The notes: generated by a model from the sequence alone, not told the origin. A stretch of 64,000 nucleotides of DNA from Erythrobacter tepidarius (GCF_002155695.1 NZ_MUYJ01000001.1:62001-126000); one strand, 5' to 3'. Positions 33,705-42,431 are shown, numbered from the stretch's first letter. Program-made: numbers and translations.

Positions 33705-34829
33705 TCAGGCCCGGGCGATAATCACGCTTGCGTTGACCGGTTGCGCAGTTGCGACGAGCCGAGCATGCGCAAAACCGGCCTGCTTGAGCATGGTTGTGAT
33801 TTCCGCCGGGCTGCGCGCGCGGCCCGATCCCATCGCCCACAGATAGAGACCGAAGAAGGCTTCCCCCATGGGTTCTGCCCCGCGAATCCGGGCCATCGGC
33901 TCGGCGATCAGCAGCCGTGCGCCGGCGGCGAGGCTGGCGCGGATATTGGCAAGCAAGGCCAGGGCCGGCGCGTCGTCGTGATCATGCAGGATCCGGATCA
34001 GCGACACCATGTCATAGCCTTGAGGTATGGAATCCTTGAAGAAATTTCCCGCATGCACGCAAACGCGCGCGGCCCCCACCGCCGCCTCCAGATGCTGCCG
34101 ACCGGTTTCCGCGACCTCCGGCAGATCGAACAGGCCGAGTTCGAGGTGCGGCCAGGCGGTCCCGATCGCTTCAAGGAAGGCGCCGTGCCCGCCGCCCACA
34201 TCGAGCAGCCGGCGCACGTCGCGAAAGCGCACCGAGGCCAGCACCTCGTCCGCGACGAAGTGCTGCGATGCGGCCATGAGTTGTGAATATTCAGCGGTTT
34301 GCCTGCCGCGCTCGGCCACTCCTTGCAGTGCGCCGGCGTAGGTCCAGAAGCGCGACAGCGCGGTCGCCTCGCGCCGGTCGGCGCGCAGCAGGGCGAGCGG
34401 ATCGGCGAGATCGGCATAGAGCAGGCGGTGGTGACGGATCATCGCCTGCACCCCGGCATTGGCGGCGAAGACCGCGCCCTGTTCGCCCAGCATCCAGCGG
34501 TCCGGCGCGGCTTCCTGCGTGAGCATCAGCGCCCGTCCGGCACGCAGCAGGGTGAGCGCCGCGGTTTCGCTGAGCGCCATGCGCGGGGCAATCTCGCCGA
34601 CGCCGAGCGGGCCGTCCTGCAATATCTCGAACAGTCCGCCCTCCACATAGGCGCGCAGCACCTGCGAATAGGCAAAGCCCGCCAGCAAATCGAAGGCGGC
34701 ATTGGCGCGACGGCGTGCGATCAAGCGGATCAGCGGCAGGCGCGCAGCCCAATACTGGAAGCGGGGGTTGGCAAAGACGCGGTTACGACGCTTGATCCAG
34801 CCGATCCGCAAGGCGCTCCAATCGATCAC
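33705..34829 (-). CDS. crtF: Demethylspheroidene O-methyltransferase
   Basis: SAM-dependent methylation of the 1-hydroxy group of acyclic carotenoids (spheroidene/spirilloxanthin branch). 374 residues. The SAM motif is RRLLDVGGGHGAFLEAIG at ~206-223, after an N-terminal dimerisation region. Starts with GTG, with no clear ribosome site. It precedes bchC, the usual crtF-bchCXYZ-puf order; read-through into bchC is possible because no terminator lies between. Confidence 0.93.
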   Translation of the reverse strand: MIDWSALRIGWIKRRNRVFANPRFQYWAARLPLIRLIARRRANAAFDLLAGFAYSQVLRAYVEGGLFEILQDGPLGVGEIAPRMALSETAALTLLRAGRALMLTQEAAPDRWMLGEQGAVFAANAGVQAMIRHHRLLYADLADPLALLRADRREATALSRFWTYAGALQGVAERGRQTAEYSQLMAASQHFVADEVLASVRFRDVRRLLDVGGGHGAFLEAIGTAWPHLELGLFDLPEVAETGRQHLEAAVGAARVCVHAGNFFKDSIPQGYDMVSLIRILHDHDDAPALALLANIRASLAAGARLLIAEPMARIRGAEPMGEAFFGLYLWAMGSGRARSPAEITTMLKQAGFAHARLVATAQPVNASVIIARA

Positions 34830-34853
34830 TGGCAGGAATTTTCGGCGAGCATA

Positions 34854-34871
34854 TGTCTAAACAATTGGACA
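34854..34871. promoter_or_regulatory. Perfect PpsR/CrtJ box between crtF and crtD
   Basis: TGTC-TAAACAATTG-GACA is a full inverted repeat matching TGT-N12-ACA, placed in the 93-bp gap between divergent crtF and crtD, 25 bp from the crtF start. It could repress both directions. Confidence 0.8.
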
Positions 34872-34877
34872 GATGCA

Positions 34878-34902
34878 GTGACAAGGTCAATGATATTGTC
34901 AC
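34878..34902. promoter_or_regulatory. Second palindrome GTGACAA-N11-TTGTCAC in the crtF/crtD gap
   Basis: A perfect 7-bp inverted repeat with an 11-base centre, six bases from the PpsR box and overlapping the expected crtD promoter. Arm orientation is opposite to the PpsR box (ACA outside-in to TGT), so it may be a different operator. The regulator is unknown. Confidence 0.55.
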
Positions 34903-34922
34903 GGGGATCCACGGGAGGACGG

Positions 34923-36485
34923 GTGAGCGCACGAGTCGCCGTGATCGGAGCCGGAATCGGCGGGCTGGTAAGCGCCGCTCTGCTGGCGGCCCGCGGGCAT
35001 GACGTGACCGTGCTCGAAAAGGAGGCTTGGGTCGGCGGCAAGGCGCGGCGCGTGAGCCTCGACGGGGTCGAAATCGATGGCGGGCCGACGGTCTTCACCT
35101 ACCGCGAGGTGTTCGATGAGGTTTTCGCGGCCTGCGGTGCGCAGTTCGACGATCATGTCATCGCCCGGCGCGCCGACATCATCGCCCGCCATGCCTGGGA
35201 CGCCAGCGGCCATCTTGATCTGTTCGCCGACCGCGAAAGGAGCCTCGCGGCGGTCGCGGCCTTCGCCGGTGCCGAGGCGGCGCGCGGCTATTGCAGCTTC
35301 GCGCGCGAGGCGCAGCGCATCTTCGACGTGCTCGAACACCCGTTCCTGCGCGGCGACAAGGCTTCCAGCCCGCTGCCGATGATGTGGCGGATGGGCTTGG
35401 GCAGGCTCCCTGACATGTTCGCCATGCGGCCGTTCGAGCGGATGTGGGACGCGCTGGGGGGTCACTTCAAGGACCCGCGCCTGCGGCAATTGTTCGGGCG
35501 CTATGCCACCTATTGCGGCTCCTCGCCCTTCGCCGCGCCCGCCACGCTGATGCTGATCGCCCATCTGGAGGCGCGCGGGGTATGGCTGATCGAAGGCGGG
35601 ATCCATGCGCTGGCCGCGGCTCTCGCAATGCTCGCGCAACGGCTGGGCGCGCATGTGCGGACCGATGCGCCGGTGGCAAAAGTGCTCACCGCCAGTGGCC
35701 GCACCAGCGGCGTGCGTCTCGCCAGCGGCGAGACTATCCCGGCCGAGATCGTGATCTGCAACGGCGATCCGTCCGCGCTCGCCACCGGCCGCTTCGGCGC
35801 CGAGGCCCAGCGCGCGATGCCGGCGATCCCGCCGGCCAAGCGCTCGCTCTCGGCGCTGGTGTGGTATGCCCATAGCCGCACCCGCGGCTTCGACCTCACC
35901 CATCACAACGTCTTCTTCTCGCGCGATTACCCGCGCGAATTCCGCGAGATCGGCGCCGGGGCAACCCCGTCCGAGCCGACCGTCTATGTCTGCGCGATCG
36001 ACCGGGGAGCGGCTGCCGACGCGTCGCCGCCATCGGGCCGCGAGCGCCTGCAGATCATCGTCAACGCGCCCGCCAACGGCGACGCGCGCCGCTATTCACC
36101 CGAGGAGAGAGAGCGATGCACAAGGGCCATGAGAGCCACGCTGGAGCGCTGTGGTCTCACGCTGGAAGATCCGCTGGAGCACCGGCTCATGACGCCCGAG
36201 GACTGGGAGCGGCTGTTTCCGGCCACGGGCGGCGCGCTCTATGGACGAGCGTCACACGGTTGGGCGGCCTCTTTCCAGCGGCAGGGTCCGAAAACCCGGC
36301 TGCCCGGTCTCTATTGCACGGGCGGGGCGACCCATCCGGCGGCTGGGGTGCCCATGGCAGCCTTGTCCGGGCAGCTGGCAGCCAGGGTGATCGCGAAGGA
36401 CCTCGCTTCGACGAGGACATCCCCGCGGGCGGCTATTCCTGGTGGTATGTCGACGCGATCAGCGACGACGGGCAGCACGGGCTGA
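34923..36485 (+). CDS. crtD: Hydroxyneurosporene/rhodopin C-3,4 desaturase (CrtD)
   Basis: FAD-dependent phytoene-desaturase-family enzyme adding the 3,4 double bond to hydroxylated acyclic carotenoids. 520 residues from GTG 34923 (GGGAGG upstream). N-terminal VAVIGAGIGGLVSAALLAA and C-terminal GLYCTGGATHPAAGVPMAAL are the family FAD motifs. Homology appears to end near residue 490 (SGQLAARVIAKD). The last ~30 residues run in a frame that overlaps the conserved start of crtC, so the C-terminus may be abnormal or shifted. An ATG at 34890 inside the palindrome is an alternative start. Confidence 0.9.
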   Translation: MSARVAVIGAGIGGLVSAALLAARGHDVTVLEKEAWVGGKARRVSLDGVEIDGGPTVFTYREVFDEVFAACGAQFDDHVIARRADIIARHAWDASGHLDLFADRERSLAAVAAFAGAEAARGYCSFAREAQRIFDVLEHPFLRGDKASSPLPMMWRMGLGRLPDMFAMRPFERMWDALGGHFKDPRLRQLFGRYATYCGSSPFAAPATLMLIAHLEARGVWLIEGGIHALAAALAMLAQRLGAHVRTDAPVAKVLTASGRTSGVRLASGETIPAEIVICNGDPSALATGRFGAEAQRAMPAIPPAKRSLSALVWYAHSRTRGFDLTHHNVFFSRDYPREFREIGAGATPSEPTVYVCAIDRGAAADASPPSGRERLQIIVNAPANGDARRYSPEERERCTRAMRATLERCGLTLEDPLEHRLMTPEDWERLFPATGGALYGRASHGWAASFQRQGPKTRLPGLYCTGGATHPAAGVPMAALSGQLAARVIAKDLASTRTSPRAAIPGGMSTRSATTGSTG

Positions 36486-37324
36486 CGATCATCGCCTTTC
36501 TGGGCAGCGTGTTTTCGCCCTATTACAAGAAGCGCGGGCGGCGCGATCCGCTCGATCATGCCGCGCTCAATGTTGCGCTCTACGGGCCTCAGGCGCGCTG
36601 GGCGATGACCGAGCGCGGCCGTGCCGCGGTGCGGCGCGATGCCGCCGACCTGATAATCGGGCCGAGCGCGGTGCGCTGGGAGAACGGGGCGCTCACCATC
36701 GACATCCACGAAGGCGACACGCGCCTGTTCGTGCCGTGGCAGCGCCCGGTGCGCGGTCGGGTGCGGGTCTATCCCGAGGCGCTCAACCGCGTCGCCTTCG
36801 CGCTCGATGCGCGGCACAGCCATATCTGGCACTGCCTTGCCCCGCGCGCGCGGATCGAAGTGGCGATGACTTCGCCCGCTCTCGCCTGGAGCGGCAAGGC
36901 CTATCTCGACCACAACCGCGGCGCAGAGCCGCTGGAGGCCGGCTTCCACACCTGGCACTGGTCGCGCGCGCATCTCAGGCAAGGCGCGCTGGTGTGCTAC
37001 GAGGGCGAGCGCGGCGACGGTTCGCTCTTCGCCAGCGCGCTGCGCTTCGCGGCGGACGGCGTGCCCGAGCCGGTCGACCTGCCGCCGATCGCGCAGCTTC
37101 CGCCCAGCAAGTGGCGGGTCGATCGCCGCACCCGCAGCGACATCGGAGTTGCCGAAGTGCGCCGGACGTGGGAGGATACGCCTTTCTACACCCGTTCCGA
37201 ACTGGCCTCACGCTTCCTTGGCGAGGAGGTGGTGGCGGTGCAAGAAAGCCTCGACATGCGGCGCTTCTCCTCGCCGCTGGTGCAGTTCATGCTCCCCTAC
37301 CGGATGCCGCGAAGAGCGCGCTAA
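36314..37324 (+). CDS. crtC: Carotenoid 1,2-hydratase (CrtC)
   Basis: Adds water to the 1,2 double bond of acyclic carotenoids. The conserved part begins PRFDEDIPAGGYSWWYVDA (codon at 36401) and continues TIIAFLGSVFSPYYKKRGRRDP through EAGFHTWHWSRA to the C-terminus. No ATG, GTG or TTG exists in frame between 36317 and the conserved N-terminus; TTG 36314 and ATG 36116 are the nearest, both inside crtD. I use TTG 36314 provisionally. One inserted base near 36388-36400 would give a normal GTG start, so a natural or sequencing indel is possible. Confidence 0.85.
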   Translation: MHGRGDPSGGWGAHGSLVRAAGSQGDREGPRFDEDIPAGGYSWWYVDAISDDGQHGLTIIAFLGSVFSPYYKKRGRRDPLDHAALNVALYGPQARWAMTERGRAAVRRDAADLIIGPSAVRWENGALTIDIHEGDTRLFVPWQRPVRGRVRVYPEALNRVAFALDARHSHIWHCLAPRARIEVAMTSPALAWSGKAYLDHNRGAEPLEAGFHTWHWSRAHLRQGALVCYEGERGDGSLFASALRFAADGVPEPVDLPPIAQLPPSKWRVDRRTRSDIGVAEVRRTWEDTPFYTRSELASRFLGEEVVAVQESLDMRRFSSPLVQFMLPYRMPRRAR

Positions 37325-37328
37325 GGCC

Positions 37329-38510
37329 TCAACCGAACAGGTAGAGCCGGGTATCCGGATTTTCGCGGCGCCACATCACGCTGTCGAGAAAGTAGTGGTG
37401 GATGTTGATGAAGATCCAGAAGGTGAACAGGAACAGGAAGCCCGTGATCGCCTGCCGGTCGTAGGGCACGATGCTTTCGGCCACCAAGGGAATGGCCCAG
37501 AAGGCAAGGAAGCCGAGCAAGGCGCCGGTCGCCACGAAGGCGATCATCTGGCCCACCGGACTGGGGCCGAACAGCGCCCGCAGCAGGTTGCCTTTGCGAT
37601 AGGCGACGTTGGCGAGCCGGGCCTTTTCATAATTGAGCTGGTAGCGCCACACCACGGTCAGATATTGCAGCGAATGGAGCGCCGGCACCACCAGCACCCA
37701 GAGGGGATTGACGCGGAGGAAGGCCAGCCACAGATAGAGGCTCACGCCATAGGCCACGACCCCGGTGACCGGCAGCGTGCCCTTCCCCCGCCAGTGCATC
37801 GCCAGCGTCCAGACCGACAGCGCGGTGGTGAGGCAGGCAGCGGCGCTCGTCAGGAAGAACAGCGGCTGCGGCAGGGCGAAGCTGTAATAGGCAAGGCCCC
37901 AGAGGTTCTCCTGCTGCACGGCAAGATTGATGCCCACCCACGCCGCCAGCCACACAGCATAGCAATTGGCAAGCAGGATTTTCTTGGTCCGCTCATCAAG
38001 GAAGCGCCGCTTCAGCGCCGCATCGACCATCAGCATCCCGTAACCCTGCTTGGCATAGTGCCAGCCCACCGCGAGCGCCATGAGGTTCCCGGCATAGCCG
38101 AGCAGCCGGGTATCGGCGGCAAGCGCGCCATGGACGAGGAAGGCCGCGAGCAGCAGCGGCACCACCAGTCCGGCGACCAGATAGCGCACCTGCATCGCGC
38201 GTCCGAGCGCGGGCGTGAAGGCCTTGCGAGCATAGCCGCGATAGAAGATCTGGTAGCTGTGGGCGAAGTGCGGGTGGTTGACGAGATTGGTCAGCAGCAT
38301 CATCGCCGTCGCCAGCGGGGCCTTCAGTTCGGCTTCGGGCAGCAGGAAGATCAAGGGCAAGAGCAGCAGCGAGGAGCCGCCGAGGCAAAGGAAATCGATC
38401 ACCGGGCCGAACAGGTGGCGCGGCGCGGGCGGGGCGGCCTGCGGGGGCGCTGCCTCGCCGGCTTGCTGCGCGGCCAGCAGGGCAATCATCGCCGAAGACT
38501 GCATATTCAT
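37329..38510 (-). CDS. Polytopic membrane protein with histidine/aromatic motifs, function unknown
   Basis: 393 residues from ATG 38510 (GGGGGA upstream; ATG 38534 also possible). About ten to twelve hydrophobic helices follow a proline/alanine-rich N-terminus. Four histidine-rich, aromatic stretches stand out at helix ends: HPHFAHSYQ (79-87), WHYAKQGYG (151-159), HSLQYLTVVWRYQ (279-291) and HHYFLDSVMWRR (371-382). They resemble metal-ligand clusters of membrane-bound oxygenases, but I do not recognise the family well enough to name an activity. It converges with crtC (4-base gap) and is downstream of bchI-D-O. A carotenoid or lipid modification role is only a hypothesis. Confidence 0.82.
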   Translation of the reverse strand: MNMQSSAMIALLAAQQAGEAAPPQAAPPAPRHLFGPVIDFLCLGGSSLLLLPLIFLLPEAELKAPLATAMMLLTNLVNHPHFAHSYQIFYRGYARKAFTPALGRAMQVRYLVAGLVVPLLLAAFLVHGALAADTRLLGYAGNLMALAVGWHYAKQGYGMLMVDAALKRRFLDERTKKILLANCYAVWLAAWVGINLAVQQENLWGLAYYSFALPQPLFFLTSAAACLTTALSVWTLAMHWRGKGTLPVTGVVAYGVSLYLWLAFLRVNPLWVLVVPALHSLQYLTVVWRYQLNYEKARLANVAYRKGNLLRALFGPSPVGQMIAFVATGALLGFLAFWAIPLVAESIVPYDRQAITGFLFLFTFWIFINIHHYFLDSVMWRRENPDTRLYLFG

Positions 38511-38611
38511 GGTCGTCGTCCCCCGCTCGCGCATGGCGATGCGCCCTGGCTGTGCAGCGGCTCGACTAGCCGATTATCCTTAATGAAAACTTGAGACGGG
38601 GCTTTGCGCGC

Positions 38612-38773
38612 TTAGCCCTCGGGCGGCTGACCATCGCGTGCGGCGGCGTCTTTCGCCGCCTTTTCCGCGCGGGTTTTCTTGAGCATCCGGTCCATCTTCC
38701 AGAACTGCCAGACCCCCAGGCCGATCGCGAGGCCATAGAACAGCGCGATCTCGATCCAGCCGAAATTGCCCAT
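38612..38773 (-). CDS. Small single-span membrane protein, unknown (53 aa)
   Basis: 53 residues: one transmembrane helix (WIEIALFYGLAIGLGVWQFW) followed by a charged tail rich in lysine and alanine (MDRMLKKTRAEKAAKDAAA). TAGGAG lies 7 bases before the ATG, which is strong support for translation. It starts 10 bases after bchO and probably belongs to the bchI-D-O operon. No named family recognised. The 101-base gap to the next gene downstream is AT-richer and could hold a separate promoter. Confidence 0.75.
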   Translation of the reverse strand: MGNFGWIEIALFYGLAIGLGVWQFWKMDRMLKKTRAEKAAKDAAARDGQPPEG

Positions 38774-38783
38774 TGCGCCGCTC

Positions 38784-39656
38784 CTAAGCCCGCTCTGCAA
38801 GGAAGGCGGCGATCTGCGCAGCGGCCACGCCGGGAGCTTCCTCGTGGGCAAGATGGCCCAGAGTGGGCAGGACTTCAAGCCGGGCATCGGGGAGCCAGCC
38901 GGCCGCCTCGCGCGCCCAGTCGAGCGGGATCGCCGGGTCCTGACCGCCGTGCACCAGCAGCACTGGATTGCGAACCTCGCCCATCCGCGCGCGCAAGCCG
39001 GGCAAGTCCCAATTCGCCATCATCGCGAGGCCGCCGCCCGCGTGCCGGGCGTTCTTGAACAGCGTACGGTAGCATTCGAACCCCACCGGATCGATCCGCG
39101 AGCGGGTCGCGCGCCACAGGAACCGTCTCGCCCCGCCGGCCCAGTCGATGGTGCTCGAAAACAGGCGCGGCACCAGCGGATTGACGAACAACGCCTTGGC
39201 AATCGCCGGATAGATCTGCGCCAGCGGCCCCGGAAAAGGGCGCAGCGCGGCGGACAGGCCGACGATCGGCCCGTCAAGTCCGTGCGCCAGCGCGAGCTGC
39301 AGCGCGAGCGCAGATCCGGCCGAATGGCCGACAACCGCCACCGGCGCGACATCGAGCGCGGCCAACAGCCCGGCCACCTCGGCCGCCATGGCGGGCAGGC
39401 TCATGGCGTAGGCGTCATGCCCGGTGGTGAAGGCATGGCGCGGCAGGTCGGGTGCGATAACGGTGTAATCCTGCGCCAAGCGCGGCATCAGCCCGCGCCA
39501 GGTGTGCACCGAGGCGCCGGTGCCGTGGAGCAGCAGCAGCGCTGGGCCGGAACCCATCTGCTGCACGTGCCAGCGCGCCTTGCCGACGGGCACGAAGGTG
39601 CTCGCATCCCGGTGCGGCCAGATCAGACCCTCGCGGTTCCAGTCGAGCGTGCTCAT
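38784..39656 (-). CDS. bchO: BchO, alpha/beta hydrolase of the Mg-chelatase operon
   Basis: A 290-residue alpha/beta hydrolase with nucleophile elbow VGHSAGSALAL, oxyanion region LLLHGTGASVHTWRG, likely acid in GGQDP and His in GHLAHEE. It is traditionally linked to Mg chelation because it lies after bchID; its substrate is unproven. The true start is MSTLDWNREG at 39656, overlapping the bchD stop (ATGA). Confidence 0.92.
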   Translation of the reverse strand: MSTLDWNREGLIWPHRDASTFVPVGKARWHVQQMGSGPALLLLHGTGASVHTWRGLMPRLAQDYTVIAPDLPRHAFTTGHDAYAMSLPAMAAEVAGLLAALDVAPVAVVGHSAGSALALQLALAHGLDGPIVGLSAALRPFPGPLAQIYPAIAKALFVNPLVPRLFSSTIDWAGGARRFLWRATRSRIDPVGFECYRTLFKNARHAGGGLAMMANWDLPGLRARMGEVRNPVLLVHGGQDPAIPLDWAREAAGWLPDARLEVLPTLGHLAHEEAPGVAAAQIAAFLAERA

Positions 39657-41368
39657 GCCGCCTTGCCGAGCATTTGCGCGGCTTTGATTGCAGATTGCAG
39701 CATCCGCGCGTCGGCACGGGGCAGGGCGAGGAAGCGCCCGCCCATCGCTTCGGCCAGCGCCGCGCCTTCGGGGCCGGGGCGGGCCGAGATGTCGATCACG
39801 AGCGCGTCGATCCCGCGTGCGCAGATTGCCCGGGCGGCGGCTTCGGCGTCTTGCCTGGCCTGCGCCCGGCCGGGCGAGCCGTCGGCGGCGATATTGGCGC
39901 GCCCATCGGTGAGGATGACGAGCGCCGCGCTGCGGCCGCGCGCGATGACCGCTTCGGCGCATTCCCGCGCGGCGTTGAGGCCCATCGCCAGCGGGGTCCC
40001 GCCACCGCCCGGCAGGTCGATCAGGCTGCGGCGTGCGCGGGTGAGCGAGCGGGTGGGAGGCAAGAGCAGTTCGGCCGTCTCGCCCCGGAACGCGACCAGC
40101 GCTACTTGCGAGCGGGTGACATAGGCCTGTGCCAGCATGAGTTCGACCGCGCCCTTGGCCTCGGCCAGCCGCGCCGCCGCCGCCGAGCCGGAGGCATCGA
40201 CCGCGAAGATCGTGACCCGCGCCGCGCGCTCCTCGAAGCGGCGGATGCGCAGGTCTTGCTTGCGCATGATGATCGGCGCGTCGGGGTTTGCGCCCTGTTC
40301 GCGGCGCCGCACGGCTTGCCACGGCACCGCGGCGCGCAAGCTGTCGATCAGCGCCAGCTTGGCCCCGCCGCGCGGGATGCCCGGGCGCGCGCCCAGCGGC
40401 TTGCCGCGCGTGGCGGCCTTGCGCTTCTGGCCGGTGCCGCTGGCATTGCTCCGGCGCGGGGCCTTGCCCTGCGCGAGTTGCGCGAGGAGATTGGCCGGGA
40501 TCGCCGCCTTGGCCGCCTCGACCAGAATGTCGGCCAGCTCCGGCTCCTGCTGTTGCTGCCTTTCGCTGTCCTGCTGGTTGTCACGCTCGCCCTCGGGCGG
40601 CGGGGGCGGCTCATCCTGCTGCTCGGGGGGGTGTTCCGCCTCCTCGGGTGGCAGGCGCGTGGCGCGCGGTGCGAGCACCAGGCGCACCGCGCCTTCCAGA
40701 TCGCGCGCCTCCGCCGCCCCGCGCCCGTCGAGCGCAGCCAGCGCGCGGGCGGCCGCGCCGGCGAAAATCAGCGCACGCAAGCTCACGACCCCAAGCATTT
40801 CGGCGGTGGCGGCCAGTGCCTTCATCGCCGCCTCATCGAGCGGCGCTACATCGGCAAGGCTCCCAACGGCGGGAGCGAGTTCCACGCCCTGCCAGCGGCG
40901 CGACTGGCTGAGATCGCAGGCAAAGGCGAGGCGCTCTGTAAGGCTGACGGGCGGGCCTTCGTCCGGCTCGGTCGCATCGTCGCACAGCACCAGTGCGGCT
41001 TTGCCTTCGTCAGCCGAGGAGTCGAGCATTTGGGCGAGCCGCCCGGCAATGCTCGCATCCATCCGCTCGGCCATGCCTGCGATCAGCGCGCCCCCGCGCG
41101 CTTCCTCGATAAGGCCCGTCTGGCGCACCGGCTTGCCGGCCGCGAGGCTGGCGGCAAGATCGATCCCGCCCAGCAGTCGCTCGTCATCGACATGGCCGGG
41201 CATCCGGCGCAGCGCGATCGCCTCGCCCAGCGCCGCCACCAACGCCTCGCGTGCCGGCGATGCGCCGCGCAGCACCATCCCGCCGAACAATCTTGGCGCC
41301 AGAAGAAACAAGCGCGCCGCCAGCACCGCCTCGTCCAGCGGATCGACGCTGGCCTTGGCCTCGATCAT
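39653..41368 (-). CDS. bchD: Magnesium chelatase subunit D
   Basis: 571 residues from ATG 41368. The N-terminal AAA-like domain lacks a good P-loop, as usual for BchD. A proline/glutamate/glutamine-rich linker follows (~240-280), then a von Willebrand A domain with the MIDAS motif VDASGSAAAARL. It forms the double hexamer with BchI. Overlaps bchI and bchO by 4 bases each. The upstream in-frame extension is bchI in another phase. Confidence 0.95.
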   Translation of the reverse strand: MIEAKASVDPLDEAVLAARLFLLAPRLFGGMVLRGASPAREALVAALGEAIALRRMPGHVDDERLLGGIDLAASLAAGKPVRQTGLIEEARGGALIAGMAERMDASIAGRLAQMLDSSADEGKAALVLCDDATEPDEGPPVSLTERLAFACDLSQSRRWQGVELAPAVGSLADVAPLDEAAMKALAATAEMLGVVSLRALIFAGAAARALAALDGRGAAEARDLEGAVRLVLAPRATRLPPEEAEHPPEQQDEPPPPPEGERDNQQDSERQQQQEPELADILVEAAKAAIPANLLAQLAQGKAPRRSNASGTGQKRKAATRGKPLGARPGIPRGGAKLALIDSLRAAVPWQAVRRREQGANPDAPIIMRKQDLRIRRFEERAARVTIFAVDASGSAAAARLAEAKGAVELMLAQAYVTRSQVALVAFRGETAELLLPPTRSLTRARRSLIDLPGGGGTPLAMGLNAARECAEAVIARGRSAALVILTDGRANIAADGSPGRAQARQDAEAAARAICARGIDALVIDISARPGPEGAALAEAMGGRFLALPRADARMLQSAIKAAQMLGKAA

Positions 41369-42366
41369 CCGAACAGCTCTTCGATCGCGCGGGTGATGCG
41401 TGACGTCGAGCCGGTCTCGTCGAGCACGTCGCGCCGCAGCCGGTGGCGCAGCGCCGAGGGGGCAATGGCCACGAGGTGCTTGCGGGTCACCGCCTTGGCC
41501 CCTTCGAGCGCGGCCAGCGCGCGGGCCGCGCGCATCAGCGTCAGCTCGCCGCGCAGGCCATCCGCGCCCACGGCAAGGCAAAGCTTGGCGCAATCGCGCA
41601 GCACCTCGTCTGAAGGGATCAACTTGGGCAGTCTGGCCTTGCCACGGGCGATGCGCTTGAGAATCTTGTCGTCCTCCGCCGCCCAGCGCGCGGCGAAGCC
41701 CTCCGGGTCGGCCTCGTTCTCGGCCACCCGCTGCATGATCGTGATGCGCACGTTGATATCCTTGGGAGTGCGCACCTCGACCGACAGGCCGAAGCGGTCG
41801 AGCAGCTGCGGACGCAACTCGCCCTCCTCCGGGTTGCCGCTGCCGATCAGCACGAACCTGGCCGGGTGGCGCACCGAAAGACCCTCGCGTTCGACCACGT
41901 TCTCGCCCGAGGCGGCGACATCGAGCAGCAGATCGACGAGGTGATCCTCGAGCAGGTTGATCTCGTCGATGTAGAGAAAGCCGCGATGCGCCTTGGCGAG
42001 CAGGCCTGGCTCGAACGCCTTTTCGCCCGACCTCAAGGCGCGCTCGAGGTCGAGCGAGCCGATCACCCGGTCCTCGGTCGCGCCCAGCGGCATGTCGACG
42101 AAGGGCACGGGGCGCTTGACCATCTTGCCGGTGCCGCACACGTCGGGATAGCGCGCCTGATCCTCTTTCGAGGCGCCATAGGGGCAATCCTCGGCCGCCA
42201 TGATCGGGGGCAGCAGGCTGGCGAGCGCGCGCGCGGCGGTGGACTTGCCCGTCCCGCGATCGCCGAACACCATCACCCCGCCTACCGCAGGATCGACCGC
42301 CGCAATCAGCAGCGCCTGTTTCATCTCGTCCTGCCCGACGATCGCGGAAAAGGGAAATCGTGCCAT
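41365..42366 (-). CDS. bchI: Magnesium chelatase ATPase subunit I
   Basis: AAA+ ATPase of Mg chelatase. 333 residues. Walker A FGDRGTGKST (~34-43) and Walker B GFLYIDEINLL; the conserved start is FPFSAIVGQDEMKQAL. First gene of the bchI-D-O operon. No TGT-N12-ACA box was seen in the 82-base upstream gap, only the dyad TGGAC-N9-GTCCA at 42413-42431. Confidence 0.96.
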   Translation of the reverse strand: MARFPFSAIVGQDEMKQALLIAAVDPAVGGVMVFGDRGTGKSTAARALASLLPPIMAAEDCPYGASKEDQARYPDVCGTGKMVKRPVPFVDMPLGATEDRVIGSLDLERALRSGEKAFEPGLLAKAHRGFLYIDEINLLEDHLVDLLLDVAASGENVVEREGLSVRHPARFVLIGSGNPEEGELRPQLLDRFGLSVEVRTPKDINVRITIMQRVAENEADPEGFAARWAAEDDKILKRIARGKARLPKLIPSDEVLRDCAKLCLAVGADGLRGELTLMRAARALAALEGAKAVTRKHLVAIAPSALRHRLRRDVLDETGSTSRITRAIEELFG

Positions 42367-42412
42367 AGGTCTGGCGTTGTAACGCGGCCTTGCGGCGGGA
42401 CAAGCTGCAAGT

Positions 42413-42431
42413 TGGACAGATATGCCGTCCA
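42413..42431. promoter_or_regulatory. Dyad TGGAC-N9-GTCCA upstream of bchI
   Basis: A 5-bp perfect inverted repeat in the gap between bchI and the iron permease gene. It resembles the PpsR box but has the wrong half-site and spacing. It may be the bchI operator; the function is unknown. Confidence 0.35.

Noticed and set aside
38784-40322. 512-codon form of bchO
   Set aside because: Residues before MSTLDWNREG (39656) are bchD in another frame; the true start overlaps the bchD stop.
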